Shown: positions 25,901 through 34,135, counted from the first letter of the stretch. The stretch is DNA of 64,000 nt from Clostridia bacterium (GCA_017462825.1 JAFTQI010000017.1:41679-105678), one strand, 5' to 3'. Notes: generated from the letters alone by a model not told the origin. Made by a program: numbers and translations.

Positions 25901-26796
25901 CTTTCATCCGCCGATGCCACCGCTTTTACCTTGATAATCGCGCCCGTAGGTGCGGTTGCGGATACAATAAGCACGTCGCCGTTTATGGAATAATAACTTT
26001 CATCGTCCGCGGTAACTACCCACTTATATTCGCCGTTGGTAGTGTTGGAAGGCACTTTGGTCACATTCAATACAACCGCCGCGTTGTTCAAAATGTTAGT
26101 TTCCGTAGGCGGCGTAATTTCCAACGTTTCCAAGGGATAGCCTACGGTAAACGAAAGCTCTCCGCTGGTGATTTCGCCACTAACCGCCTTGACCTTAATG
26201 ACAGCCCCCGTCGGCGCACTCTCGCTGACAATGAGCACGTCGCCGTTCATGGAATAATAACTTTCATCGTCCGCGGTAACTACCCACGTAAGCTTGCTTA
26301 CGTCTGCCCCTTCTGGCATAACGGTCTTGGAGAGAACTACGCTGCTGCCGTTCTTGACGTTGCTAACGCCGTTTGCGGAAATTTGAACGCTTTCCAACGG
26401 AACGCTTACCTTAATTTCCACAATATTAGAATCAGTTGCCCCCACTTTGGCTTTCACCTTGATAACGTTACCCGACTCCGCGTTTTGCAAAACGGTAACC
26501 TTATCGCCGGAAATGGTAGCAAACGTACCCCCTTCCACAATACTGAAAACCGCGTTATTCAACAACGTTTCATCCCCCTCGGAGGAGCGTCGGTACGCGG
26601 CAAGCGTAACTACGTCTCCGCGCAAGGCGGTTGTTTTGTCTGCCGTTAAATGCAGCGTGTAGGTGATTGGATCGCTAGAAGATTCTATCGAAGACGAACT
26701 ATCGGGAGTCCCCTCTGATTTACCGCACGCAGCGATTCCTAACGCCATACAACAGGCAAGGCAAAACGGAATAAAAAGTTTTTTCAAAAATTTCAT
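22930..26796 (-). CDS. Large surface lipoprotein with Ig-like repeats and a C-terminal beta-helix-like domain
   Basis: 1288 residues. Lipoprotein signal: basic start, hydrophobic core and LGIAAC lipobox (Cys about residue 24), then a Ser-rich linker. Residues about 45-790 form eight or so Ig-like domains of 80-95 residues with recurring (V/Y)-x-W-V-V-T-A-D-D-E-S-Y-Y cores and TVKAVSG-type ends; two neighbouring repeats are near-identical at DNA level (around 25978-26030 and 26235-26287). From about 880 on, NGNNHVIDASQM, LDVKGPSTIDYEN, IDNVTATGFKHGM and MTIENLKLGPCGAVGIEL look like a right-handed beta-helix, often polysaccharide-binding or cleaving, but no catalytic residues were identified. 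Last gene of the envelope operon; an Ig-like anchored protein and an ABC transporter precede it. Confidence 0.8.
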   Translation of the reverse strand: MKFLKKLFIPFCLACCMALGIAACGKSEGTPDSSSSIESSSDPITYTLHLTADKTTALRGDVVTLAAYRRSSEGDETLLNNAVFSIVEGGTFATISGDKVTVLQNAESGNVIKVKAKVGATDSNIVEIKVSVPLESVQISANGVSNVKNGSSVVLSKTVMPEGADVSKLTWVVTADDESYYSMNGDVLIVSESAPTGAVIKVKAVSGEITSGELSFTVGYPLETLEITPPTETNILNNAAVVLNVTKVPSNTTNGEYKWVVTADDESYYSINGDVLIVSATAPTGAIIKVKAVASADESIASGEVAFTVGYPLQSLTINASGSTNIPNGKFVDLTVRKFPENTTNGDYKWEFVEGKEYCTFDEQTGRLTVNEDAPLRAKIILKVVGTVATSVEDTIEFLVGIPLEEIHISSTAPYILTHGESYDISLTPTPEEANTTAVRWVVSQPSWASVANGKLVISETAPHGKTFTVQAVSGTITSEVLTFQIGVGLTALTATVDGAVAGETVSLNPGAYKNLSIARIPENTTDTVYKWEIAEENKGYAKIENDTLFIDVDAPIGEMVRFYAVSGDVQSKTIEVIIGTPIQKITVSADKTEIVKGEFATLSAEIEPANANFPYEWVVIADDETYYSLEGNVLTVSLTAVTGSTITVKAVSGNVESDNTWTFTVLPTEEELNQEKYFIIVADEITLDKNGASNPVLEVGVIDGNYNDVTDKEIEFTVVSGGEYLDITPNGMYCNLSPKGHGKAEIQVSLLNTQVVETVYVDVIVPPSSLSLPEVFTQRSDIQYAFSMYSHNVAGEINGKEALPFVATVDVFSNNANPCKEIKYLFSHENGAVGDEVATYADGKIIFHQTGLITVTASSDSGSEVETTASYTFNINDGFNVYNFESAAALFDQKYYIDQPVNFVALEKPVGEYDDPTDPTYGYTYGYDFVPSVALKKHKDQTFLSLINSDKTRIIAVNKGAYINGNNHVIDASQMRILKDSEISAGNKQYGKEYAHHGGLISVEPWTSEGAEVNDVTGQFSVKIYNLDVKGPSTIDYENTENPGVFSGSYLAGINVGHHAYSARYSVDIDNVTATGFKHGMNMLGVYEGTLKNAYAYNCYQNGFLFRASTMTIENLKLGPCGAVGIELAPEASNQAGIEKNQAQTITFKGTIDAMGNYITLNTNYLNEYAPLGPGSSVDQLVNASLQFNGLTANQEAHMRELVPIEGTDNVVSKICMITFILMGTVQNESQALYADAAGGIIDATELPKEGFDETHQFISLTVYAAQNMPIGRVLVYNLKYNPNANA

Positions 26797-26851
26797 AACT
26801 TTATACCCATCCTTTGTTTTATTTTTTGTATTTTTTTATATGATGCTGTTT

Positions 26852-27778
26852 TTATTGTATCGACAAAGAAATTTTTATTTCCGTTTGATATGCAAGCGCA
26901 ATCGTATTGCTTACGTATGCTTTAACGTGAACGACGCCTTTATTCAGCAAAGTAAGAACGCCGTCTTTTAACGTACAATTTTTTCCGCCCGATTCAATGC
27001 GAAATACGATATCGTTTGCGTCGATTACTTCCGTATTGATAATTAGATACTCTTTCAAATCAACCGTCGCTTGCGTTGTAACGCAGACCCCGTTTACAAA
27101 ATTGATAAACTCTGCATTGGTAAAATCGAATTTGAGCGTAGGAGTCCCCGACGTAACCGTGACTTCACACGTTGCGGTAAAACCGCCGTCGTTGGTTGTA
27201 ACGGTGATCGTCGTCGAACCTGTCGCCCGGGTGAACAAGTTCCCATTGGCGTCCACCTTACAAACGTTTTCGTTGGAAGATTCGTAGTGAACGGTTTTAT
27301 CCAGCGCTTCAGGCAACATTACCGTTGGCATTAACTTAAACGAATCGCCCAAAGACAACGTCAAGTCTTGATAAGGCAGGAAAATACCCGTTACTTTATC
27401 CGCATTGACGAAGACCTGTAAAAACGCTTGTTTGTTGCCGTCTTCCGTAGTAACGGTAATGGTAGCTTTGCCGCCCGAAACACCGTACAGCACGCCGTCT
27501 TTATCCACCGTACAAACGCTTTCTTGGCTCGACGTATAGGTAACGTTTTGATTGTCCGCGTCTTTAGGCGTAAAACGGATTTTGGTCGGTTTCGACTCCC
27601 CAACCGTTAACTCGAAAATATCATCGTATTCGTAAACGCTGCCAAAGTCTTCGTCGATAAAATCGACTTTTTCCACGAATACGGTTTGGAATTTCGAGCG
27701 GAATCTCCCTGCAATGGCAATCGAAATTAAAAGAACGATAGGAAGTAGGATTAAAATAATGATAACCGTTTTTTTCAT
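26852..27778 (-). CDS. Membrane-anchored protein with bacterial Ig-like (Big_2) domains
   Basis: 308 residues. An uncleaved-type N-terminal transmembrane anchor (residues 4-24) is followed by two clear Big_2-type domains: one with RFTPKDADNQNVTYTSSQES and GKATITVTTEDGNKQAFLQV, the next with LPEALDKTVHYESSNENV and GSTTITVTTNDGG, and a third, less typical beta-rich C-terminal domain. The design suggests an adhesion or scaffold protein just outside the membrane. It starts 7 bp after the ABC permease and precedes the large lipoprotein, which has the same kind of domains; the two probably act together. Confidence 0.82.
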   Translation of the reverse strand: MKKTVIIILILLPIVLLISIAIAGRFRSKFQTVFVEKVDFIDEDFGSVYEYDDIFELTVGESKPTKIRFTPKDADNQNVTYTSSQESVCTVDKDGVLYGVSGGKATITVTTEDGNKQAFLQVFVNADKVTGIFLPYQDLTLSLGDSFKLMPTVMLPEALDKTVHYESSNENVCKVDANGNLFTRATGSTTITVTTNDGGFTATCEVTVTSGTPTLKFDFTNAEFINFVNGVCVTTQATVDLKEYLIINTEVIDANDIVFRIESGGKNCTLKDGVLTLLNKGVVHVKAYVSNTIALAYQTEIKISLSIQ

Positions 27779-27785
27779 AATCCCC

Positions 27786-29393
27786 TCACATTTCTATCTT
27801 ATCGTAACACAAATGAATGCGCAATATTAAAATGTACAGCCGATATAAAGTAAATATGATAGAGCCAACAATAATTAATAGATAAGGAACGAACAGCGTT
27901 TGCATGTCCGACATCAAAATAATAATGAAGCCGATTATAAAACCGATAATCAAGCCCGATATAATACTTTTCGGGGTACTTTTGCTAACGGTAGACGATT
28001 GTTCGTCGCCCTGCAAATTAATCGTGGGGTTTTTGATATCCATATCAATACTCCACGCGATATGCCCGATGGAGACAATCATCACGGCAAGCGTGCCTAA
28101 TATATTTTGCCAAGGCTCTATATTCGTTGAAAAGAAAGATACGAACATAGTAATTAGCAAAGATCCGCACGTGAAAATTGCGTTGAACGTCAATTTCGCA
28201 AAAATTTGCGTATAGTAGCTCACGGGCACGATTTTCGAGGTATAAAAATTCCCTCCGTCCCTCGAAACCGCCGACGCGGATACGATATTAGAGAGCATCG
28301 CGAGGATTGCCACTACCATTACGTGCGCGCCTACGATCATTTGCGTACCGTTATTCTCTACCGTAATCGAAGTCAAAAGCTCGTCGTAAGAAAACACGAT
28401 AAAGGGCATTAAAAGGGTGAATAGGAAATATTCGAAAACGTCCGTAGGAGAACGGAATACGCACGCCGTTTCCTTTTTAATCAGGCTCACGAACGAGCTT
28501 GCTTTTTTGAAAGAGCCTTTTTTCGCCTTTACTTTTACGGTGTTTTCCAAACTAGACATTGCTATTTTGAAATACAGCGGACGAATCGCAAACACCGTAA
28601 CCGTAGAAAGTACGGCGCACACCCCCAAGAACACAGGATACCAATACCACGCGGCAAAACTCAGCGTCGCCCGAGCAAGCTGTATATAAAGCACGGCATA
28701 ACGCCCGGCATTTGAAATCACCTTGTTGATTTTTGTCACCGTTTCCGATTGTCTGCCCGCAATGTTGAAATTTCCTGCGAGTTTCCCAATAAAAAAGATG
28801 TATCCCCAAAGACAAACCGCCACCAAAATCAAAATAGCGACAATGGATAATACGGTGTGTCTTTTTAAAAACCGAATCAACGCCATTAACGGAATACTTA
28901 CGACGCTTGCCAATACAATCGGTAAAATCGGGGCGAGCAATAACAAAATGGGAATAGATAGATAGAAAACGCCGCCCAAGCCCCCCAAAACCGAAAGAGA
29001 GATAAATAAGGGAACGGAAATGATTGCGTTCACCGCAACTTCACGCAAATAAATTAGTAAAACTTTGGATATAAACAGTTGATTGGGGGTAACGGGCAAG
29101 CAAATGAGCATTTCATTATCTTTGCAAAGGTACAGCGTACCGATTACGTTGCCGACCGCAAAAAAGAACGAAAGCACTTGCGTACAAAGCAATACGAGCG
29201 CCACCAACTCCCCATTGATTGCAATACCCAAACGAAAAACAGTAAACAAAATGAGCAATACCGCAACGGTCATAACCGCCAACAACAGCAATATCTTACA
29301 AATCGTCGCCGCCATTTTTGAGGGAGACGCCGTCTTCAATAAGTCCGTTTTATTATCAATTTGTAATTTTAACAAATTAAGTATCGTTCCCAT
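27786..29393 (-). CDS. ABC-2-type transporter permease
   Basis: 535 residues with about 12 transmembrane segments in two halves separated by a cytoplasmic region (about 275-310). Contains NEMLICLPVTPNQLFISKVL near residue 100, a pattern common in large ABC-2 exporter permeases that pair with CcmA-type ATPases. It abuts the ATPase gene (stop and start adjacent), so they form one transporter. Substrate unknown; neighbouring Ig-like surface proteins suggest an envelope-linked export or signalling role. Confidence 0.85.
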   Translation of the reverse strand: MGTILNLLKLQIDNKTDLLKTASPSKMAATICKILLLLAVMTVAVLLILFTVFRLGIAINGELVALVLLCTQVLSFFFAVGNVIGTLYLCKDNEMLICLPVTPNQLFISKVLLIYLREVAVNAIISVPLFISLSVLGGLGGVFYLSIPILLLLAPILPIVLASVVSIPLMALIRFLKRHTVLSIVAILILVAVCLWGYIFFIGKLAGNFNIAGRQSETVTKINKVISNAGRYAVLYIQLARATLSFAAWYWYPVFLGVCAVLSTVTVFAIRPLYFKIAMSSLENTVKVKAKKGSFKKASSFVSLIKKETACVFRSPTDVFEYFLFTLLMPFIVFSYDELLTSITVENNGTQMIVGAHVMVVAILAMLSNIVSASAVSRDGGNFYTSKIVPVSYYTQIFAKLTFNAIFTCGSLLITMFVSFFSTNIEPWQNILGTLAVMIVSIGHIAWSIDMDIKNPTINLQGDEQSSTVSKSTPKSIISGLIIGFIIGFIIILMSDMQTLFVPYLLIIVGSIIFTLYRLYILILRIHLCYDKIEM

Positions 29394-30128
29394 TTACGAA
29401 TCCTCTTGTTCATCTTTTTGGGTAACGCGCATGAAGATTTCTTCCAACGACTGCCCCGAACGTTTTAATTCTTTCAAATCGTAAACGCCCTGCAGTTTTC
29501 CCTTCTCAATGATACAGCAACGGTCGCAAAGATTTTCTACAACGTCCAAAATATGCGAGCTGAAAAAGACCGTATTCCCCTCTTTTGCGTGCTGTTTCAT
29601 AACTTGTTTTAATTGATACGAGCTTTGCGGATCTAACCCCGTCAAAGGCTCGTCTAATACCCACAGCTTGGGGTTATGAATAAGCGCGGCAATTACGGAA
29701 ATTTTCTGTTTCATGCCGTGGGAATAGCTTTTAATCGGGCGCTCAAACGCTTCTTCCAATTTAAAAATTTTCAAAAGGCGGTTGCAGCGTTCTTCCGCGT
29801 CTTTTATATCTACTTTAAATAGATTTGCCATATGATTAATATATTCTTTTCCCGTCAAACGTTCAAAAACAGCATGATTATCAGAAACATAGCCGATATA
29901 GTTTTTCGCTTTCAAAGGATTCGTTTTGATAGAAACGCCGTTGATTAAAATGTCCCCTTGCTGAAAAGGATAAATACCGACAAGACTTTTAATGGTCGTG
30001 CTTTTCCCAGCACCGTTTGAACCTAAAAAACCATAAATTTCTCCTTCTTTTAAGGAAATGGATAAATCTTCCACAGCATTGACGGGAGAATTCCCGTAAT
30101 TTTTGGTCAAATTTTTAATTTCTAACAT
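29394..30128 (-). CDS. ABC transporter ATP-binding protein
   Basis: 244 residues. Walker A GSNGAGKST (about 36-44), Q-loop around YIGYVSDN, signature SHGMKQK (a common variant of LSGGQ in the CcmA/ABC-2 group), Walker B LWVLDEP with the D-loop GLDP, and H-loop SSHIL. No N-terminal or C-terminal extra domains. It lies directly upstream of its permease and 30 bp after the YwaF-like gene. Cytoplasmic face of the membrane; energises export by the ABC-2 permease. Confidence 0.95.
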   Translation of the reverse strand: MLEIKNLTKNYGNSPVNAVEDLSISLKEGEIYGFLGSNGAGKSTTIKSLVGIYPFQQGDILINGVSIKTNPLKAKNYIGYVSDNHAVFERLTGKEYINHMANLFKVDIKDAEERCNRLLKIFKLEEAFERPIKSYSHGMKQKISVIAALIHNPKLWVLDEPLTGLDPQSSYQLKQVMKQHAKEGNTVFFSSHILDVVENLCDRCCIIEKGKLQGVYDLKELKRSGQSLEEIFMRVTQKDEQEDS

Positions 30129-30158
30129 ATCGTCAGCTCCTTCCTCTTCAAAAGTGGG

Positions 30159-31589
30159 TCAATCGATAAAAAATTTCGGTCTGCGGGATTGTTTTCCCGT
30201 ACGTTCTTCGTAAAGCGTAATGCTAGATAACCGCAAATTCAAATGGTCGTCTTCCATACGGTAGAACACCTTTACCAACGCATAAAACAGCAAACAAAAC
30301 AGTTGGAATCCCGCATAGACAATAAAAATGACCAATGGATATACTTCAAAACGACCGAACTGATAACAGTATTCTCCCGTAAAGGTAAGAAAAGGGAAAT
30401 AATCAAAGGCCATGTCCAAATCGAACATATAAAAATAATTTACTTTGTATCCGATACGGCTTGCATATCCGTTCACAATCGTCCCGATGGTGAAGACAAA
30501 GACAAAGTATGCGGTAAAACCAACCCACATATATAACAAAGATTTTTTTTCTAAACGGGGGAAGATACGCAACCCCATCGCAAGCGCGGGCACAGCCATG
30601 ACCAAACTGTGTTCGAATATGTAGTGTACGGTCCAAAAACCGAAATTCCCCACCGCAAAATCGGGGGCAAGGATTGCAATGAGCGCCCCGACAATATTCG
30701 TCAGGAAGCAGAAATGGAACATCTTTTTCAAACGGAACGGGATTGCAATCAAATAGAAATACGATGCAATATTACAAAGCTGCACAGGCAAACGCTTAAA
30801 AGTAAATCCCTTTAAATACAGCGAATCGTAATGGAAAAATAATACGACCGTCAAAAATATGCAAATCATATAACGTTGTTGATAATTCTTAAACCGAAAG
30901 AAATAATACAGTCCCAAAATAAATGCGAGCAACACCACCAACCAAACAATATGGAACGTGCCAAAGAGCTTCGGGGATTCGTACGCATATCCCAAAATAG
31001 CTTGGGGCGCGTAAACGGGCATCATAATAAAAGCGATACAAGGCAAAGAAATCAGGAAATTTCTCCACTCTTTACCGTCGGAAACACGAAAATAATGTTT
31101 CTCTCGTATTTGCAAGAGCAACGGAATCGAGATGGCAAGCACGAGTTCGAAAATAAAGTATGCATAGCGGAATTTCGTTGCCAAATGCAATCCATTCCCT
31201 TTGGGGTCTAAAAAATACGCCATATAATCTTTGAAATATATTGCCGACAAAATGGCAAAAGGCAGACACACGTAACTTGCCACATTTTTAAACATTCGGC
31301 TCTTGAAAAAAATCGCCATCGGCAAGACCGCATAGGACAGGTAATAACCCCAACGCAAGATTAATTGCAAATAATCGGTATTATTATACTCAACGCCGTT
31401 CACAAATCCGCCGTTGATGACGTAGATAAAGGAGTCGGAAAGCATAAAACGGAAAAAGCCCACCCCGCAAAAAAGCAGTGTGAGCGCTTTTAAGAAAGAA
31501 CTAAAACTTTTCTCACTTTTCTCACGAAAAAGCAATAAAATAACGGCTGTAAATAATACCGATATTAAAAAAACAATCATTGGGTACAT
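30159..31589 (-). CDS. YwaF/TIGR02206-like integral membrane protein
   Basis: 476 residues with about 12 predicted transmembrane segments. The stretch KRLPVQLCNIASYFYLIAI and the following region with histidines (GFWTVHYIFEHSLVM) are the features that recall the YwaF family (lumenal L-P-x-Q-L-C and later H residues), although this protein is roughly twice the length of the Bacillus member. Function of the family is unknown. It is the first gene of the envelope operon, after the promoter at 31668-31696, and therefore may be a membrane partner of the transporter. Confidence 0.65.
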   Translation of the reverse strand: MYPMIVFLISVLFTAVILLLFREKSEKSFSSFLKALTLLFCGVGFFRFMLSDSFIYVINGGFVNGVEYNNTDYLQLILRWGYYLSYAVLPMAIFFKSRMFKNVASYVCLPFAILSAIYFKDYMAYFLDPKGNGLHLATKFRYAYFIFELVLAISIPLLLQIREKHYFRVSDGKEWRNFLISLPCIAFIMMPVYAPQAILGYAYESPKLFGTFHIVWLVVLLAFILGLYYFFRFKNYQQRYMICIFLTVVLFFHYDSLYLKGFTFKRLPVQLCNIASYFYLIAIPFRLKKMFHFCFLTNIVGALIAILAPDFAVGNFGFWTVHYIFEHSLVMAVPALAMGLRIFPRLEKKSLLYMWVGFTAYFVFVFTIGTIVNGYASRIGYKVNYFYMFDLDMAFDYFPFLTFTGEYCYQFGRFEVYPLVIFIVYAGFQLFCLLFYALVKVFYRMEDDHLNLRLSSITLYEERTGKQSRRPKFFID

Positions 31590-31667
31590 AGTTTATCCGA
31601 TAACCCTCTAACCCTCTTCTTTTGCATTGGTTAATTTTATTAACATTAACGCAATATTTACGAGTAT

Positions 31668-31696
31668 ATTATACTACTTATTTCATAATAATGCAA
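31668..31696 (-). promoter_or_regulatory. Promoter of the envelope/ABC operon
   Basis: Minus strand: TTGCAT (31691-31696), 17-bp spacer, TATAAT (31668-31673). The 17 bases AAATAAGTAGTATAATA covering the end of the spacer and the -10 are identical to those at the XRE regulator's promoter (31941-31957). Confidence 0.75.
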
Positions 31697-31914
31697 GTAT
31701 CTATGAAAAAAAAGTATTTTTATGTGTGGTTTAAAATTCCTTGCTATTATATTCAAGAATTTCTTCCATAAATAAGTCTTTATCTACAAGTTTTAAATAA
31801 TTCTCACACAAATCATATTGTCCAAAATTTTCTTACCCGTATTTTTTAATCATACTTTTATTTATATTATTGTATTTGCGTTTTATATTATAACGCATTT
31901 AAGATAATAAGTCA

Positions 31915-31956
31915 ACTTATTTGCGAAGTATAATTAACGCAAATAAGTAGTATAAT
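31915..31956 (+). promoter_or_regulatory. Palindromic operator and -10 box of the XRE regulator gene
   Basis: Perfect 11-bp inverted repeat ACTTATTTGCG (31915-31925) / CGCAAATAAGT (31938-31948) with a 12-base centre, directly followed by TATAAT at 31951-31956. The -35 is not clear. The right arm plus the -10 is repeated at the divergent envelope operon promoter. Confidence 0.65.
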
Positions 31957-31975
31957 AGATAAAAGGTATTTATGT

Positions 31976-32276
31976 ATGGATGTAATTGAAAGAATTGAGA
32001 AATTAAGGAAAGAACGCGGATGGACGGTTTATATGTTGGCGTTGGAATCGGGGGGTAACGCAATCTACTCTTGCGACAATGTATCAAAGAAATACACCGC
32101 CCAAAATTGAAACTTTACAACTCATTTGCGAAGCATTTGGAATTACGCTGGCGCAGTTCTTTCTTGAGGATGAAAAAGTCGAGATATTAAGCGCAAAAGA
32201 AAAGGAGTTTTTGACGGCATACCGTAAACTCCCCGAAAATAAACAAAAAGCATTATTAAATTTGATTGAAAGTTAA
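31976..32276 (+). pseudogene. XRE-type HTH regulator interrupted by one extra G
   Basis: The frame from ATG 31976 reads MDVIERIEKLRKERGWTVYM LALESG, the first part of a Cro/CI helix-turn-helix. At about 32049-32054 there is a run of six G; with five G the frame would continue VTQSTLATMYQR and NTPPKIETLQLICEAFGITL, completing the HTH, then FFLEDEK and a C-terminal helix LSAKEKEFLTAYRKLPENKQ. With six G the product ends after about 48 residues. Total span is 301 bases, i.e. one over a multiple of three. Expected full length about 99 residues. Either a real loss-of-function or phase-variable run, or a base-calling error in a homopolymer. Controlled by the palindrome just upstream, probably autoregulated. 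Confidence 0.8.
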
Positions 32277-32352
32277 AATGCGTTAAGGAGAAACAAATAT
32301 TCCAAGCGATGTTTTACGGCTCGCGCGAACTCCTATTTAATTTAGGTATTCT

Positions 32353-32419
32353 AGTGACTTTCACGATACACAGCAAAAGCCCACGGCATATTGCCGTGGG
32401 CTTTTGCTGTGCAGTGACT
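32353..32419. repeat. 20-bp perfect hairpin flanked by 7-bp direct repeats (MITE/PATE-like)
   Basis: Stem CACAGCAAAAGCCCACGGCA (32369-32388), loop TAT, perfect complement to 32411. AGTGACT stands on both sides (32353-32359 and 32413-32419) in direct orientation. The core CCCACGGC...GCCGTGGG is like hairpins at ends of IS200/IS605-type elements. A second small palindrome, CCCCTA...TAGGGG, follows. It could equally serve as a terminator for the XRE gene. Confidence 0.5.
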
Positions 32420-32619
32420 ACAATCTGAACCCCTAGCTAATTTTAGGGGGTGGGTTGAACTCCTGTCTTAATCACAACATAGCGTGTATGTACCTGTGCA
32501 CTTCTCACACTACACCGAATGACTCGTTATACGAGAGTAACAACAAACCGAAAAAACAAATTCTAAAAAAATATAATTGTAGAAACAAATTGCAAATTTT
32601 GCATAATCATTAATTGCTT
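32420..32619. other. Gene-free stretch beside the serine recombinase
   Basis: With 32277-32352 this makes a 340-bp region without a gene. It contains the palindromes CCCCTAgctaattttAGGGG-like (about 32440-32458) and CTCGT-TAT-ACGAG (about 32523-32535), and is otherwise AT-rich. It may carry the attachment or end sequences of the element that brought the recombinase. Confidence 0.4.
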
Positions 32620-33753
32620 TTATTTCAACAAAATCAGTTCATCTTTTAAAACCATAATTTCTCGAACTTCATTATCTTTTAATCTTTCATCAATCTCACT
32701 TTGTTTAACCGTTCGAGCTTTACATGTTCCATTTTTCTCAACTCGCCCCGCGCAACGCCACACAATTTCTCCTAAATGCGTTGTTATCCTTCTAAAATTA
32801 CAACCACACTCGCCGCATCGAATCTTTCCCGACAACGAATTTCCACTTGAGTGCCTTGTGCTTTTTCTAATTGGTTTCCCCTGCTCATCCAAAACTACAT
32901 TACTTCTTCTCGCCCTTTCCGCTTGCACCGCTTCAAACATCGCGTTATCAATAATTCCTCTATGATTATTCTCATACAAATACTGCGCAAGTTCCCCTTT
33001 GTTTTTCTTTTGTTTTTGCTCTAACACGTCGGGAATATGTGTTTTTTGTAGCAATGCTCGTCCAATGTATTTCTCATTTCCTAGTATTTTATCGATAGCT
33101 GCACCCGTCCAAGTTTCTTTGCCTGTGGGGGATAAAATCCCCCTTCTTTTTAATTCTTTTGAAATCCCTGATAAACTATATCCTTGCAAATATAACTCAA
33201 ATATCAATTTGACATTCTCTGCCTCTTCTTCATTGATAATTAGTTTCCCATCCTTATCTTGCTCATATCCATAGCAACTTCGATTTGCCAATTTCGACAT
33301 TCCGCTTTGAAATCCATATACTAATCCCCAACGAATACTTCTACTTTTAGACATACTTTCTTCTTGCGCAACTGCTGCATGAACTGCCATATTAAATTCA
33401 CCTCTTTCTTTTTTTAACCATATTTGTTCATTTTGGAAATAAACGTCAACATTAAGTTGTTTTAACTTTCGTATAACCTTCAAAAAATCAAGCGTGTTTC
33501 TTGCAAATCGGCTGATCGACTTTGTATAAATGATATCAATTTTCTTTCTTTTACAATCTTTTATCATCCTTTCAAACTGCCCTCTATTCTTCTTTTTCAA
33601 CCCACTTGCCGTATCCGCATAAATACCTACAAAGGTAAAATCGGGATTATTTTCGATCAAATTCCTATAATAATTTTGTTGAGTCTCCAAACTATACTGT
33701 TGAAGCTCTTCTTTTGTACTTACTCGGCAATACGCCGCCACCTTTTTCTTCAT
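32620..33753 (-). CDS. Serine recombinase (resolvase/integrase family)
   Basis: 377 residues. N-terminal resolvase domain: AAYCRVSTKEE with the nucleophilic Ser (about residue 13), SLETQQNYYRNLI, DIIYTKSISRFARNT (active-site Arg residues). Then the recombinase domain (GYSLSGISKELKRRGILSPTGKETWTG broken as usual by the helix) and a zinc ribbon (RCGECGCNF ... WRCAGRVEKNGTCKAR). It is short for a large serine integrase (450-550) and lacks the long coiled coil, ending soon after the zinc ribbon. Lys/Asn/Ile-rich composition and AT-rich codons differ from neighbours, a sign of transfer. It sits between the hairpin repeat and the tRNA-Arg gene. No other mobile-element genes remain, so it may be a relic or a lone invertase/integrase. 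Confidence 0.9.
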   Translation of the reverse strand: MKKKVAAYCRVSTKEELQQYSLETQQNYYRNLIENNPDFTFVGIYADTASGLKKKNRGQFERMIKDCKRKKIDIIYTKSISRFARNTLDFLKVIRKLKQLNVDVYFQNEQIWLKKERGEFNMAVHAAVAQEESMSKSRSIRWGLVYGFQSGMSKLANRSCYGYEQDKDGKLIINEEEAENVKLIFELYLQGYSLSGISKELKRRGILSPTGKETWTGAAIDKILGNEKYIGRALLQKTHIPDVLEQKQKKNKGELAQYLYENNHRGIIDNAMFEAVQAERARRSNVVLDEQGKPIRKSTRHSSGNSLSGKIRCGECGCNFRRITTHLGEIVWRCAGRVEKNGTCKARTVKQSEIDERLKDNEVREIMVLKDELILLK

Positions 33754-33844
33754 TTGTTTCTTCCTTAAAAAATAAAATCATAACGTCGCTATAAACGCAA
33801 CATTATGATTCTAACATATCTTTTATTTTTTTGTCTAATAAAGC

Positions 33845-33877
33845 AACAAACCTGTGCCATTTTTAGCACAGGTTTGT
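33845..33877 (-). terminator. Terminator after tRNA-Arg
   Basis: Minus strand: ACAAACCTGTGC, 8-base loop, GCACAGGTTTGT, then TGCTTTATT. 12-bp perfect stem. Confidence 0.8.
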
Positions 33878-33887
33878 ATACTTATGA

Positions 33888-33964
<77 letters not shown>

Positions 33965-34107
33965 TTATACAGTTGACTTATTCCGTTGACCGTTCTCAAA
34001 CAGCGTTTGGTGATCGCTGCTTTCGGTCACCGCTCGCGCGGACTTATGCGCTCGCTCTTCTCGCCCCTAAAAAGCATTATCAATGCTTTTCTTAACGGGC
34101 AGCTCGT

Positions 34108-34135
34108 CGCTCTATCCAGTTGAGCTAACAGTGCT
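34108..34135 (-). repeat. Partial copy of the tRNA-Arg 5' end
   Basis: 28 bases identical to 33938-33965 (acceptor 5' strand, D-arm and first base pairs beyond), 170 bp upstream of the intact gene in the same orientation and just downstream of the promoter at 34168-34196. Between the copies is 142 bp of unrelated sequence with a small hairpin (AAAAGCATT/AATGCTTTT) and GC-rich direct text. Confidence 0.85.

Larger units (their letters stand above)
31590..31975. other. AT-rich gene-free stretch between divergent operons
   Basis: Apart from the two promoters listed, it shows only AT-rich sequence. On the minus strand 31731-31853 there is a 40-codon frame (ends MEEILEYNSKEF) interrupted by an in-frame TAA at codon 7 and without a ribosome binding site; probably a chance or decayed ORF. 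Confidence 0.5.

Noticed and set aside
31731..31853. 40-codon minus-strand frame ending MEEILEYNSKEF
   Set aside because: In-frame TAA at codon 7, no ribosome site, AT-rich background; kept only as a note in the gene-free stretch.
33965..34107. Second tRNA gene
   Set aside because: Only the 5' 28 bases are repeated; no anticodon arm, T-arm or 3' acceptor strand follows the partial copy.
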